Shown here piece after piece: positions 8,596 to 17,667 of a DNA stretch of 64,000 bases (position 1 is the stretch's first letter; each line of letters begins with the position of its first letter). The translations under genes and the position numbers were made by a program. Origin of the DNA: Bernardetia sp. (GTDB lineage: Bacteria > Bacteroidota > Bacteroidia > Cytophagales > Bernardetiaceae); NCBI GenBank assembly GCA_020630575.1, contig JAHDBD010000001.1:186001-250000 (forward strand). Direction: 5' to 3'. The notes beneath the pieces are model-generated. The model was not told the DNA's origin. It saw nothing but the letters and a program-made list of their open reading frames with translations, and did not search any database.

Positions 8596-9537
8596 TTATC
8601 CTTGCATTACATTATTTCTCTCAAATAAATATTGAATAATTCCTTCTCTTAGACCAACTTTAGGAACTATAATTTCTTTTATATTAGCTGCTTTCATTAC
8701 CTTCAAATAAATTTCGGTTGCTGGAATAATAACATCAGCTCTATCATCATTCAGACCAAAATCTCTAATTCGTTCTTGATAATTTCTTTTCTTGAGTTCC
8801 TTATACAAACGCTCTATTTCTTTGATAGTCAGCGATTTGCCACTCTTTGAGTTTTTAGAAAGGTCATAGAGCTTGTTGATATTTCCTCCTGTTCCAACTG
8901 CATTTACATTGGTAGAAAGAGGTTTTATTGCTTTCTGAATCCACTCTTTCAGTACTTTGTTTTCATTTTCAAGATATTCTTTGGTAGCCGTTTTTTTATC
9001 TGTTGTAATCGAACGTACTGAACCCATATCAAAAGAATGTGCATCTATTTTTTCGAAGTTATGATAAATATTTACTTCTGTACTTCCTCCTCCTACATCA
9101 ATATGTACGAAGTTATCTGTAGAAACATAGCTCAAAATGGATTTATTAATCAGTTCGGCTTCCATATCTCCACTAATAATATTTATTGGAATTCCTACTT
9201 CTTCTTTGACTCGTTCAACCAGTTGCTGTCCATTTTTGGCTTCTCTCATGGCAGAGGTGGCACATGCCATATAATCATTGACTTCAAAAACATCCATTAC
9301 ATTTTTGAAAACGTGCATTACTTCTAGAAATTTTGCTTCATTTTTAGGACTAATCTCGTGAGAAAGGCTAAAAACATCCGTTCCTAAGCGAAGAGGAAAA
9401 CGAATTTGTTCGATTCTTTTAAAACTAGGAAATCCATCTTTTTCAGAAAAACGAACTCTACTAATATGCAAACGAAGTGCATTTGAGCCAATATCTATGG
9501 CTGCCAAACGCAAATCTTGTGGGGAGGTATCAATCAT
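8596..9537 (-). CDS. Ppx/GppA exopolyphosphatase / guanosine pentaphosphatase family
   Basis: A 313-residue member of the ASKHA-fold Ppx/GppA family. The phosphate-1 loop is 'AAIDIGSNALRLHISRV' (12-28), followed by 'ACATSAMREAKNG', the 'VSTDNFVHIDVGGGSTEVNIY' phosphate-2 loop and a late 'GTGGNINKL' adenosine-motif glycine stretch. At about 310 residues it is the short single-domain form (the E. coli proteins are about 500 aa and carry an extra C-terminal HD-like domain). Such short forms act on polyphosphate or pppGpp in the cytosol. Which substrate applies cannot be decided from sequence. It has its own terminator. Confidence 0.9.
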   Translation of the reverse strand: MIDTSPQDLRLAAIDIGSNALRLHISRVRFSEKDGFPSFKRIEQIRFPLRLGTDVFSLSHEISPKNEAKFLEVMHVFKNVMDVFEVNDYMACATSAMREAKNGQQLVERVKEEVGIPINIISGDMEAELINKSILSYVSTDNFVHIDVGGGSTEVNIYHNFEKIDAHSFDMGSVRSITTDKKTATKEYLENENKVLKEWIQKAIKPLSTNVNAVGTGGNINKLYDLSKNSKSGKSLTIKEIERLYKELKKRNYQERIRDFGLNDDRADVIIPATEIYLKVMKAANIKEIIVPKVGLREGIIQYLFERNNVMQG

Positions 9538-9632
9538 AGTTCAAAGAAAATAGATTTTAAGGGTTTTTGCTAATTATTTTTTGAAGATTAGTAATTATTT
9601 TGACTTTTCTGACTCTTATATAACTCATTTAT

Positions 9633-10532
9633 TTATTCTTTCGAAAGAGAAATAGCATCACTTTCTCTTTTGAGAATAATAGGAATTGGTTCAGGTTTAT
9701 ACATCTTAATTTCTTGAATATTGGCAGGAAGACCAAATTTGTTTTCAAGAAGAAAGTTTTTGACAGTTCGCATAATTTCCGTTTTGGTTTCTAAAGCTGA
9801 AACTTTATAATCTAAAGTATTTACCCAAAACATCACTTTCAAATTGACTGTACTTGCTGCAAATTCGTCTATCAAAACAAGCGTTTTTTCATTCTTCAAT
9901 ACTTCTGGATTTGAATTTACTATTTCTGTAATTCCTCTAATTGCTTCTTTTATATCATCATCATAATCAATTCCTATCAAAAAATCTAAACGCAAAAAAC
10001 CATCTTGAGTATGATTATAAACCTCATTTGTGATTACCAAAATATTGGGAATATAAACATCACGTCCGTCAAAGGTCTTCATCTGTGTAGTTCTGAAATT
10101 AAGAGAAACTATTTTCCCCATATTTCCTTCAACAGTTACGGTATCGCCCAAATTAAAAGGACGGTCAAAAACTAAAATAACTCCTGCTAAAAAATTTTCT
10201 CCAATTTCTTTGAAAGCAAAACCCAAAATTACGGCACCAGCTCCTGCACCTGCTAAAAGTCCTCCAGCAATCCCTGTAAGTCCCATTGTATGTAAACCTA
10301 GAATAATTCCTGCTAAAATAAGTAAGAATTTTACCAGTTTTACAACATAATCAACAACCAATTTATTCTCTGCTTTTTGCATCATTCTTTTACGGAAAAG
10401 TTTCGTAACTCCGATAGCAATGAGAATAAAAACAGTTGTCACAATAATAGAAAGGGCAATTCTTGGAACACTTTCAACGAGTATATGCCAATAAGAAGTT
10501 AGTTTTTCTTGTATTTCTTGAGCTGCATCCAT
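9633..10532 (-). CDS. Small-conductance mechanosensitive channel (MscS family)
   Basis: An inner-membrane MscS-type channel. The start is set at the ATG at 10530-10532 (299 aa, MDAAQEIQEKL), because a longer reading from 10661 would add 43 residues with an unlikely Phe/Ile-rich start. Three membrane helices occupy about residues 18-110. The pore helix TM3 is glycine/alanine-rich ('GIAGGLLAGAGAGAVILGFAFKEIGENFLAGVILVFDRPFNLGDTV'). The MscS beta domain ('VTVEGNMGKIVSLNFRTTQMKTFDGRDVYIPN') and a C-terminal alpha/beta domain follow. Its role is turgor release on hypo-osmotic shock, as known for the family. Confidence 0.92.
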   Translation of the reverse strand: MDAAQEIQEKLTSYWHILVESVPRIALSIIVTTVFILIAIGVTKLFRKRMMQKAENKLVVDYVVKLVKFLLILAGIILGLHTMGLTGIAGGLLAGAGAGAVILGFAFKEIGENFLAGVILVFDRPFNLGDTVTVEGNMGKIVSLNFRTTQMKTFDGRDVYIPNILVITNEVYNHTQDGFLRLDFLIGIDYDDDIKEAIRGITEIVNSNPEVLKNEKTLVLIDEFAASTVNLKVMFWVNTLDYKVSALETKTEIMRTVKNFLLENKFGLPANIQEIKMYKPEPIPIILKRESDAISLSKE

Positions 10533-10644
10533 GTAGTAGGGTAGTAAAAGTATAAGATTAAAAAATAGAATTTCTTTAGAAATAAAAAAACTAAACAGCT
10601 CTTTTAAGTATATTGTTTGACTAAATATTTTCTGTGAGTAGATT

Positions 10645-10676
10645 TTTGAAGATATAAACAAAAAGATGTATTTTTG
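10645..10676 (+). promoter_or_regulatory. Predicted Bacteroidota sigma-ABfr promoter
   Basis: TTTG at 10645-10648 and TATTTTTG (a TAnnTTTG -7 box) at 10669-10676 are 20 bp apart, matching the Bacteroidota consensus. The predicted transcription start near 10682 leaves a leader of about 50 nt before the lipoprotein gene at 10732. Confidence 0.55.
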
Positions 10677-10731
10677 GAAAGAGATTAGTTAAATCTTCTT
10701 TATTTAGAACTTCCACTCAAAATTTACTCTT

Positions 10732-11211
10732 ATGAAAACGACTTGTTCAATATCTATTCAAATTTTTATTTTTTCAAACCTATTGTTTTGTGTAGGTCTT
10801 TTTTCCTGTCAGTCAAATACCAACTCTAACACAAATATGACAGAAGTAAATGCAACTGAAAATCAAGAAATCAGAGTTGCAGATGAAAAAAAGGAGACAG
10901 AAATTACCTTTATGATTTCAAATGTAGAAGATGATATTAATGGAAATGAAAGCACAATTACAGCAGTTATAAATGGAAAAAATATAGAAGTTACTAGAGC
11001 AACAAATTGTAATGCAGTAGAAAAAGAAGAGTATGAATCTATGAAAGTTCCGACTGAGGCAATTTGGGCATGTAAATGTTGGTGGGCAGGTGCAGGCGAA
11101 AATTTTTATGCTATTAAAAAAGATGACAAAGTAGATTTTTATGGAAAAGAAGTGTATGAAGAAATGCAAGAAGAATATGATAAATGGGAACTTATCAAAA
11201 CGTTAGAATAA
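10732..11211 (+). CDS. Hypothetical lipoprotein
   Basis: A 159-residue lipoprotein that I do not assign to a named family. The signal MKTTCSISIQIFIFSNLLFCVGLFSC places the acylated Cys at about residue 26. An Asn/Thr/Glu-rich linker to about residue 60 follows. The rest is a small acidic domain with an unusual 'IWACKCWWAGAGENFYAIK' segment: two Cys one residue apart next to a Trp pair. The Cys-Lys-Cys-Trp-Trp cluster could be structural or metal-binding. A well-placed promoter lies upstream, and the CobC-like phosphatase starts 28 bp after the stop, so the two may be co-transcribed. Confidence 0.75.
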   Translation: MKTTCSISIQIFIFSNLLFCVGLFSCQSNTNSNTNMTEVNATENQEIRVADEKKETEITFMISNVEDDINGNESTITAVINGKNIEVTRATNCNAVEKEEYESMKVPTEAIWACKCWWAGAGENFYAIKKDDKVDFYGKEVYEEMQEEYDKWELIKTLE

Positions 11212-11239
11212 ATTTATAACAAATGGGCATCAAATAATA

Positions 11240-11869
11240 ATGGAAATTTATCTTATTCGTCATACCACACCAAAAATAGAAAAAGGAGTTTGTTATGGTT
11301 TTTCAGATTTAGAAGTTGCTGACTCTTATGCAGAAGAATTGAATAGTTTATCAGAAAAATTAATGCAGAAACTTCAAAAACAGTATTTGAAAAATAAAGA
11401 GCAATCAAAGAAAGAAGAAATAGTAATTCATACAAGTCCACTACAACGCTGTTCTGTTTTAGCTAAAGACTTAAAAGATAATATTCAGAATTATTTTGAC
11501 TCCAAAGTAAAAAAGAATGATAGTTTAAAAGAAATGAATTTTGGAGATTGGGAACTCAAAAAATGGAACGAAATAAATGAAAATCAATTAAAAATCTGGA
11601 CAGATAATTTTGTAACAGAGTTTGTTCCCAATGGAGAAAGTTTTGAGGTTTTGAATGAGCGTGTAGTTGATTTTTGGCAAAAAAATATAAAGCCTCAAAA
11701 AGGAAAGACTGCTTTTATTGTCTGTCATGCAGGAGTTATTCGCTCTATTTTATGTCATGCTTTACAAATTCCTCTTCAAAATGCTTTTTCTGTTTCTATC
11801 GATTATGGAAGTATTAGTAAATTGAAGGTTTTCGAAACACATATACAAGTAGATTTTATGAATGGGTAG
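11240..11869 (+). CDS. Histidine phosphatase family protein, alpha-ribazole phosphatase (CobC)-like
   Basis: A 209-residue cytosolic phosphatase of the histidine (phosphoglycerate mutase-like) family. The catalytic His lies in 'IYLIRHTTP' (His8), followed by the CobC-typical 'KGVCYGFSDLEV'. Other active-site blocks are 'HTSPLQRCSVLAK' (phosphate-binding Arg), 'EMNFGDWELKKWNEI' (acid) and 'VCHAGVIRSI' (second His). The RHT plus CYG.SD combination points to CobC, which removes phosphate from alpha-ribazole-5'-phosphate in the nucleotide-loop step of cobalamin synthesis. No other cobalamin gene is nearby, so the substrate remains an inference. Confidence 0.85.
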   Translation: MEIYLIRHTTPKIEKGVCYGFSDLEVADSYAEELNSLSEKLMQKLQKQYLKNKEQSKKEEIVIHTSPLQRCSVLAKDLKDNIQNYFDSKVKKNDSLKEMNFGDWELKKWNEINENQLKIWTDNFVTEFVPNGESFEVLNERVVDFWQKNIKPQKGKTAFIVCHAGVIRSILCHALQIPLQNAFSVSIDYGSISKLKVFETHIQVDFMNG

Positions 11870-12050
11870 TTTTTATTTTAATTGAATAGTTTTTTTAAAA
11901 AAAGAAGGTTCTCTGAAAAAACTTTTTCCTCCTACGCAACCTTTTCAAAACATTCGGCATCTAATTAAGCAAGAAACAAAAACAACTTAATCTGACGTAT
12001 TTTTTAGAAATTTATAAATACGTATTCAACCTTTTTTATGAAATAATTTT

Positions 12051-12659
12051 ATGTTCGGATTTCTTCGCAATAAAGAACGCTCTACTCAAGATTTATCAGA
12101 AAGCGAACTGATAGAAGCCTGTAAAAACGGCAGTAGTAAAGCTCAAAAACAACTTTATGAACAGCATTCTGGCAAAATGTTCGGTGTCGCTTTGCGTTAT
12201 GTAGGCAATCATCATGAAGCCGAAGATGTGCTAGTGTCTGCTTTTATGAAAGTGTTCGAACATTTAGATAGCTTTAAAGGCGAAGGAAGTTTTGAAGGTT
12301 GGATTAGAAGAATTGTCAGTAATGAAGCTCTAGGACTTATCCGAAAACGCAAAAAAGTGTTTATGGAAGAAATAGAAAATGCAGATTATAAAGGAAAAAA
12401 TAATCCAGCTTCTACAACTTTAGAAACCAATGATTTGCTCACTTTAGTAAAACAATTGCCTGACGGATACCGAACCGTTTTTAATATGTATGCCATTGAA
12501 GGATTTTCACATAAAGAAATTGCTGAAGAATTGGGTATTTCTGAAAATACGTCAAAATCTCAACTTAGCAGAGCAAGGGCATTACTCAAAAAATGGTTGG
12601 AACAAATAGATAATAACACAACTCAAAATAATCAATCTGTTCAAAGTTTTGTGCTTTAA
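12051..12659 (+). CDS. ECF-type RNA polymerase sigma factor
   Basis: A 202-residue sigma-70 family protein with only regions 2 and 4. Region 2 is 'LYEQHSGKMFGVALRYVGNHHEAEDVLVSAFMKVFEHLDSF...WIRRIVSNEALGLIRKRKK' (about 38-102). Region 4 is 'LPDGYRTVFNMYAIEGFSHKEIAEELGISENTSKSQLSRARALLKKWL' (about 135-182), containing the helix-turn-helix. It begins a three-gene unit with a single-pass membrane protein and a beta-barrel protein. This is the classic Bacteroidota arrangement in which an ECF factor is held by a membrane anti-sigma factor and controls an envelope response. The target genes are not known. Confidence 0.93.
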   Translation: MFGFLRNKERSTQDLSESELIEACKNGSSKAQKQLYEQHSGKMFGVALRYVGNHHEAEDVLVSAFMKVFEHLDSFKGEGSFEGWIRRIVSNEALGLIRKRKKVFMEEIENADYKGKNNPASTTLETNDLLTLVKQLPDGYRTVFNMYAIEGFSHKEIAEELGISENTSKSQLSRARALLKKWLEQIDNNTTQNNQSVQSFVL

Positions 12660-12754
12660 ATTGCTCAAACGGATAACAGAAATAAAAATACAACAATAAA
12701 AAATTAGTCTTTTACATAAGGTTTTCAAAATACCTTTTAACTAATATAAGTCCT

Positions 12755-13741
12755 ATGGACAATCAAAAAAATAATTTTTCTGGAAATGATTCTGATTTAG
12801 ATTTTCTTTTTAGAGAAGCTCTACAAAATCATGCTGTTCCTACCGAAGACCATATTTGGAGAAGAGTTCAGCACGGGTTAGCAGATAAAAAAGAAGAAAC
12901 TTTAACTCCCATTACAAAAACAATTACAAAACGCTCTTACCTTCCTATTTGGTCAGCTGTGAGTGGTGTAGCTGCATCACTTTTGATTTGGGCTGTCTTT
13001 TTTACCCCTTCTGATTCAAATAATATAAATACAAATAGTATTGCAGATTCTTATAAAGTAGAAATTGTAACAGATTTTGACAAAAAAGAAGATATAGCGT
13101 CTGTTAATTCCTCATTAAAAGAGTTAGAAAAAAATAATGAGAAAGTTAAATATACAGAAGCAACCTCTTCAAATGTAGTCGCATCTAATAAGCAACAAAT
13201 ACCCCCAACAATTAATAAAATAAATACTGTTTCTAAAACTCAAAAGATAAAAGGAATTATTCCTCAAAATCATATTGAAAAAGCAGTAGCTAGTCTTGAA
13301 AAAGACCAAACTAAAATCAAGAATCACAACTCACAGGATAAAATGAATACTAAATCATTCACAAATCCAAGTACACACATTTCAGAGAATGTTTGGGCAA
13401 GTGATTTTGTAGTTCATAATTCAAATTCATCTCTTAAAAAAGAAAAGCAAAATTCAGATATTCATAGGTTAAATGTTGATAATCAGACTGTTGCTATTAC
13501 TATTAAGGTAGGGAAGAACGAAAATATGATGAATGCTACAAGTCAAGCAACAGGATTTGATACAAATCAGAATCCTTCACAGTTTGATAAAGCAAAAACG
13601 GTATTGAAAGAAGTTTGGAATTTGAAATCTGGCAAAAAAGTTAATTTACAAAATATACTTCCGAATAATGAAAATGAAAAAGCAACTCAAAAAACAACTA
13701 CTAATCAATCCGATCAGAACAATGAAACTCAAGCAGATTAA
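12755..13741 (+). CDS. Single-pass membrane protein, probable anti-sigma factor
   Basis: A 328-residue protein. A soluble N-terminus with 'DLDFLFREALQNHAVPTEDHIWRRVQHGL' (15-42) resembles the short helical anti-sigma module found beside ECF factors in Cytophagales. One membrane helix lies at about 64-84 (LPIWSAVSGVAASLLIWAVFF). About 240 residues of low-complexity Asn/Lys/Ser/Thr-rich sequence, probably disordered and periplasmic, follow. Its 3' end overlaps the next gene by 20 bp, which suggests translational coupling. The anti-sigma role is inferred from position and topology; no zinc-binding ZAS motif is visible. Confidence 0.72.
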   Translation: MDNQKNNFSGNDSDLDFLFREALQNHAVPTEDHIWRRVQHGLADKKEETLTPITKTITKRSYLPIWSAVSGVAASLLIWAVFFTPSDSNNINTNSIADSYKVEIVTDFDKKEDIASVNSSLKELEKNNEKVKYTEATSSNVVASNKQQIPPTINKINTVSKTQKIKGIIPQNHIEKAVASLEKDQTKIKNHNSQDKMNTKSFTNPSTHISENVWASDFVVHNSNSSLKKEKQNSDIHRLNVDNQTVAITIKVGKNENMMNATSQATGFDTNQNPSQFDKAKTVLKEVWNLKSGKKVNLQNILPNNENEKATQKTTTNQSDQNNETQAD

Positions 13742-14801
13742 TTCGTTTAGTTCTACTTTAAAGAGAACCTCTCTATGGGTTTTATTAGTTGGAATCTTTA
13801 CACTATCTAGTGTTTCATTCTCTTCTGCTCAATCTCAAGCTGACACTGTACTTATTGATTTTGGTGATAGTAGTAAGGTAACTGTCTATATTCAGAATCC
13901 AAAAGATGCAAAAGAAATTCGTAATCTTGACTGGAATCTGATTATGGAAAGAACAGCCAATTATCTTGAAGAAGCACATCAAAATAATGGTAAAATTGAA
14001 ACAACAAGTGAAGAAGAAACTGAAATTGAAGTGGATTCTCAAGATAAAGAAGATTCTTTTGAAGTAGAAGAAAAGACCAAAACACGAACTATCATTATTG
14101 GTTCAAGAGGAATTCGTATAGAAAGAGATGATGATGACAAAAATGACAAAAATACTTTTTGGACAAGAACTCGTCATCAAATTCCAATTGATTTTGGATT
14201 GAATAACTACTTTCAAAATGGAAATTTTGGAGAAACACCAACAGGAAAACCATACGAATTACGCTCTTGGGGTTCTCGCTACTTTGCTTTCGGAACAATG
14301 TTCAAAACTCAAATTGGTGGAAAGAAAAGTCCTCTTTTAGTACAATATGGCTTAGAAGCATCTTGGAACAATTTTATGTTTTCAGGAGATAATTATGCCT
14401 TAGAAACAAGAAATGGAGTGGAGTTTCCTGAATATGAAAGTTCTTTGGATAAGTCAAAACTAACTGCTGCTTATGTTAATATTCCTCTTATGATTCATTT
14501 GGATTTTGCAGAAAATAATAAGAGAGGTTTAAAATTAGCATTTGGTGGTTATGCAGGATATAGAGTGGGAAGTTATACCAAAATTGTTTATCACGAAAGT
14601 GGTGACCGTCAGAAAGATAAAGAGCACTCTAACTTTCGTTTAAACGATTGGAGATATGGTGTAAGAGCTGAAATTGGAATTGGAGAAGATAAATTTGATA
14701 GTGGACTTCGTCTTTTCTTTAATTATGACATCAATACGCTTTTTACAGAAAACTCTGATTTACCAAAACTAAATGCTTTTAGCTTTGGAGTAAGACTTTA
14801 A
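13722..14801 (+). CDS. Outer-membrane beta-barrel protein of the ECF operon
   Basis: A 359-residue exported protein read from the ATG at 13722. The reading frame is open 54 bp further up, but only this start gives a proper signal peptide ('TSLWVLLVGIFTLSSVSFSSAQ', cleavage near residue 38). An acidic stretch follows (EEETEIEVDSQDKEDSFEVE). The C-terminal half has alternating beta strands ('KSPLLVQYGLEASWNNF', 'YVNIPLMIHLDF', 'LKLAFGGYAGYRVGSYTK') and ends in an aromatic strand, 'LNAFSFGVRL', typical of OmpW/porin-like small barrels. It overlaps the anti-sigma-like gene by 20 bp. It is the likely structural output or sensor partner of the sigma system. Confidence 0.8.
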   Translation: MKLKQINSFSSTLKRTSLWVLLVGIFTLSSVSFSSAQSQADTVLIDFGDSSKVTVYIQNPKDAKEIRNLDWNLIMERTANYLEEAHQNNGKIETTSEEETEIEVDSQDKEDSFEVEEKTKTRTIIIGSRGIRIERDDDDKNDKNTFWTRTRHQIPIDFGLNNYFQNGNFGETPTGKPYELRSWGSRYFAFGTMFKTQIGGKKSPLLVQYGLEASWNNFMFSGDNYALETRNGVEFPEYESSLDKSKLTAAYVNIPLMIHLDFAENNKRGLKLAFGGYAGYRVGSYTKIVYHESGDRQKDKEHSNFRLNDWRYGVRAEIGIGEDKFDSGLRLFFNYDINTLFTENSDLPKLNAFSFGVRL

Positions 14802-14955
14802 AAAACCATTTTATGAAGTTAAAATTAAAAACAAAGTAGATTTTAGAATTGTATTTTTAAAATTTCGTATTTCTCTCTAACGTCTAAAATCTAAATTTAT
14901 TAAAAACCAGCTATAAATTAAATAATCGAACAAATATCTCTTCCAATTAATTAAA

Positions 14956-14995
14956 AATAAGCAATTACAATAATCTTGTAGTTGCTTATTTTTTT
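14956..14995 (+). terminator. Rho-independent terminator after the sigma operon
   Basis: A 15-bp stem (AATAAGCAATTACAA paired with TTGTAGTTGCTTATT, one mismatch, loop TAATC) is followed by T5 and more T. It lies 155 bp after the barrel gene stop. Confidence 0.8.
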
Positions 14996-15041
14996 GTTTC
15001 TTACTTTACTTTGATGCTAGTTTCTTAAATTTGTACTCTTT

Positions 15042-15131
15042 ACTGACGTAGTTAAAAAACGAAACTCATAAATTTAGTTATGGGAAATAAAACATGCTGT
15101 TTTACCACAATTAAAACTGTGGGTTTCGTTT
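15042..15131. repeat. MITE-like palindromic element, degenerate copy B
   Basis: It shares with copy A (8274-8437) the outer ACTGACGTAG-like left end, the AAAAAACGAAAC arm, the CATAAnTTTAGTTATGGG hairpin, the ACATGcTGTTTT linker, the CCACaATTAAAAcTGTGG hairpin and the GGGTTTCGTTT closing arm. It lacks about 12 bp of the middle linker and most of the right terminal arm. It ends about 60 bp before the deformylase start and may sit in its leader. Confidence 0.65.
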
Positions 15132-15192
15132 ATACAAGTAATTTACAGAAATTTGTAGTTGTTCATATATGCAAATCATTTATTCAATTACA

Positions 15193-15816
15193 ATGAAATC
15201 AAATTACCTTTTCCTTTTTTTATTAGTGTTAATTATTTTCAACTCTTGTAAGACGAGTTTGCCATCTAATTCTAGCACTTCATTTTTTTCAAAAGAAGAA
15301 CTAAAATTGATTTATGAGCAAGATTCTAGTCAAGCGATGCGTGTTTGGAAAATTACCAATAAAGAGGATTCTATATTTTTGAGAAAGAATTGTCAAGAAG
15401 TAAAATTTAATCCCACAGATACAACAATTCATTATTTTGTACACCGACTTTTCAAAACTGTTCGTCATCCTAGTTCTATGGGTGTGGGAATTGCTGCACC
15501 ACAAGTAGGCATAAATAAACGCATTATTTGGGTCAAACGTTTTGATAAAGAGGAAGAAGAAATACCTTTTGAAGTCTATATCAATCCAAAAATCATCAAA
15601 TATGGTGAAGAAGTAAAAGAAACAATGGAAGGCTGTCTTTCTATTCCAGACCGTAGAGAAAAAGTAATTCGTCCAGACAAAATAACAATTGAATACCAGA
15701 CTTTAGATGGAAAGTTACATCAAGAAATTGTTGATGGTTTTACTTCTGTTATCTTTCAACATGAAATAGACCACCTTGATGGAATATTGTATTTAGACCA
15801 TTTGAAGAATGAGTGA
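15193..15816 (+). CDS. Peptide deformylase-like protein with a lipoprotein signal
   Basis: A 207-residue protein read from the ATG at 15193. All three deformylase motifs are intact: GVGIAAPQ (97-104), EGCLS with the metal-ligand Cys148, and QHEIDH with His190, Glu191 and His194. Deformylases remove the N-formyl group from nascent proteins in the cytosol. This copy begins with a lipobox signal (MKSNYLFLFLLVLIIFNSC, Cys19) and about 75 extra residues before the core, so it appears to be exported and lipid-anchored. A cytosolic housekeeping deformylase is presumably encoded elsewhere. The physiological substrate outside the cytosol is unknown. A MITE-like repeat lies just upstream. Confidence 0.85.
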   Translation: MKSNYLFLFLLVLIIFNSCKTSLPSNSSTSFFSKEELKLIYEQDSSQAMRVWKITNKEDSIFLRKNCQEVKFNPTDTTIHYFVHRLFKTVRHPSSMGVGIAAPQVGINKRIIWVKRFDKEEEEIPFEVYINPKIIKYGEEVKETMEGCLSIPDRREKVIRPDKITIEYQTLDGKLHQEIVDGFTSVIFQHEIDHLDGILYLDHLKNE

Positions 15817-15936
15817 GTTCGATTACTAAAATTAATATGCTTTACTTTAGAACATAATCTTGAATCCTAATGATTTTCTTTATATGATTGAAGAAGATTT
15901 TAAAGAAAGAAATTAAAAACTACAATAAACTAGTCA

Positions 15937-16821
15937 ATGAATGAGAATCCACTCAAAAAATATCATTTACACAAAGACAATTATTCTAAATTGCAACTTG
16001 ATATTAATGCCTCCAAACTATATTGTGAAAAAAATATACAACATTGCTTTAAGCCACATGTACACACTTTTTTTCAAGTGATTTGGTTTAAAAATAAAGG
16101 AAAGCATTTTGTGGATTATGTGGAATATTTACATCCTAAAAATTCTATTTTTTTCATTTCGGAAGGACAAGTACATTATTTTTGTAAAGATTCTGAAAAT
16201 GATGGTTATCTATTTCATTTTAATGATTTTTTTCTAAATAGAGAAGAAAAAGACTCTTTTAATCTAATTCAATATAAAATTTTCAATGAGTCAGGACAAC
16301 CATTCATAATTCTTTCAGAAGATAAGATACATGATTTTGAATATCTGACAAAGAAGTTAATTAATGAAATAGAAACTAAAAAGCGAGGTTATAAAGAGCA
16401 AATTTATCATTACTTTCAAGTATTTTTACTAAATCTTGAAAGACTGAAATGGTCACAGTCAGACCAAGAGATAGATTTGAATGACTTAAAAATAGATTAT
16501 AATTTTGAGCTAGTAATGCGCTTCAAAAAAATGGTTATAGAGTCTAAAAATGAGTTTAAAACAGTTTCCTATTTTAGTGAGTCATTAGGAATTAGTGATA
16601 AAACACTGACAAATATTTCAAAAAAATATCTTCATGAAACCCCTGCTAATTTTATCCATAAAAGAAAGGTACTAGAAGCCAAACGTTTACTTTCAAATAC
16701 AAATTTGAGTATAAAAGAAATTGGGTATCAATTAGGGTTTGAAGAAGCTACTTACTTTACTAAATATTTTAAGAAGCACTCTTCTCTTACTCCAAAAGAA
16801 TTTCAAAAGCAATTTCTGTAA
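15937..16821 (+). CDS. AraC family transcriptional regulator
   Basis: A 294-residue regulator. The N-terminal 150 residues form a cupin-like sensing domain ('HCFKPHVHTFFQVIWFKNKGKHFVDY', with clustered His, and 'ILSEDKIHDFEYL'). The C-terminal 100 residues are a double helix-turn-helix AraC domain: 'SYFSESLGISDKTLTNISKKYLHETPANFIHKRKVLEAKRLLSNTNLSIKEIGYQLGFEEATYFTKYFKKHSSLTPKEFQKQF'. The short-chain dehydrogenase starts 91 bp downstream on the same strand, so that gene is the obvious candidate target. The ligand is not predictable. Confidence 0.92.
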   Translation: MNENPLKKYHLHKDNYSKLQLDINASKLYCEKNIQHCFKPHVHTFFQVIWFKNKGKHFVDYVEYLHPKNSIFFISEGQVHYFCKDSENDGYLFHFNDFFLNREEKDSFNLIQYKIFNESGQPFIILSEDKIHDFEYLTKKLINEIETKKRGYKEQIYHYFQVFLLNLERLKWSQSDQEIDLNDLKIDYNFELVMRFKKMVIESKNEFKTVSYFSESLGISDKTLTNISKKYLHETPANFIHKRKVLEAKRLLSNTNLSIKEIGYQLGFEEATYFTKYFKKHSSLTPKEFQKQFL

Positions 16822-16911
16822 TTTATCATTCCTTTTCCCTAATTTACCATTTTCTCTGCACTGAAAGCCTCAACTTTGTGTCATATTATTAACCATTAAA
16901 TCAATTCAAAT

Positions 16912-17667
16912 ATGACAAAGCAAGCAATTATAGTAGGTGGAACAACAGGAATGGGTAGAAGTACAGCAGAACTATTGTTAAAAGATGGAAACGAAGTTAT
17001 CATTATTGGCAGACCTGACAAACAACTAGACCAAACCATCAAAGAATTATCAAAATTAGGAAGTGTAAAAGGTGTAGAGTTAGATTTATCAGACTTTGAA
17101 AAAGTAAATGATTTTTCAAAAACTATTTCTAGCCTGTATCCAAACTTAAAATACTTAGTTAATGCAGCAGGTTATTTTAGTCCAAAGCCATTTTTAGAGC
17201 ATCAAGAAGAAGATTATGAGATTTATCATAATTTTAATAAAGCCTTTTTCTTTATTACTCAATCAGTAGCTCAAGTAATGGCAAAAAATGGAGAAGGCTC
17301 TATCGTAAATATTGGTTCTATGTGGGCAAGACAAGCAATTAAAGCTACTCCTTCTTCAGCTTACTCAATGGCAAAAGCAGGTTTGCATAGTTTCACACAA
17401 CACTTGGCAATGGAATTAGCTGATTATAATATACGAGTAAATGCTGTTTCACCTGCTGTTGTAGTGACACCTATTTATGGTGCATTTATGGAAAAAGATA
17501 AAATTGAAGAAAATTTGCAAGGTTTTAATGGATTCCACCCTATTGGAAGAGTTGGCAGACCAGAGGAAGTTGCTCAAACCATTTATTTTTTACTTACAGA
17601 TAAAAGTTCTTGGGTTACAGGAGCTATTTGGGATATTGATGGTGGAGTTATGGCAGGAAGAAATTAA
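16912..17667 (+). CDS. Short-chain dehydrogenase/reductase (SDR family)
   Basis: A 251-residue Rossmann-fold oxidoreductase. The nucleotide-binding glycines are 'VGGTTGMGRSTAELL' (8-22) followed by 'IIIGRPDKQ'. 'LVNAAGYF' is the NNAG-type motif. The catalytic Ser is in 'NIGSMWARQ' and the catalytic Tyr/Lys pair is 'YSMAK'. The C-terminal 'SSWVTGAIWDIDGGVMAGRN' is the usual SDR dimer end. The Arg after the first strand ('GRPDK') favours NADP(H). The partner regulator is the AraC gene upstream. The alcohol or ketone substrate is not inferable. Confidence 0.92.
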   Translation: MTKQAIIVGGTTGMGRSTAELLLKDGNEVIIIGRPDKQLDQTIKELSKLGSVKGVELDLSDFEKVNDFSKTISSLYPNLKYLVNAAGYFSPKPFLEHQEEDYEIYHNFNKAFFFITQSVAQVMAKNGEGSIVNIGSMWARQAIKATPSSAYSMAKAGLHSFTQHLAMELADYNIRVNAVSPAVVVTPIYGAFMEKDKIEENLQGFNGFHPIGRVGRPEEVAQTIYFLLTDKSSWVTGAIWDIDGGVMAGRN

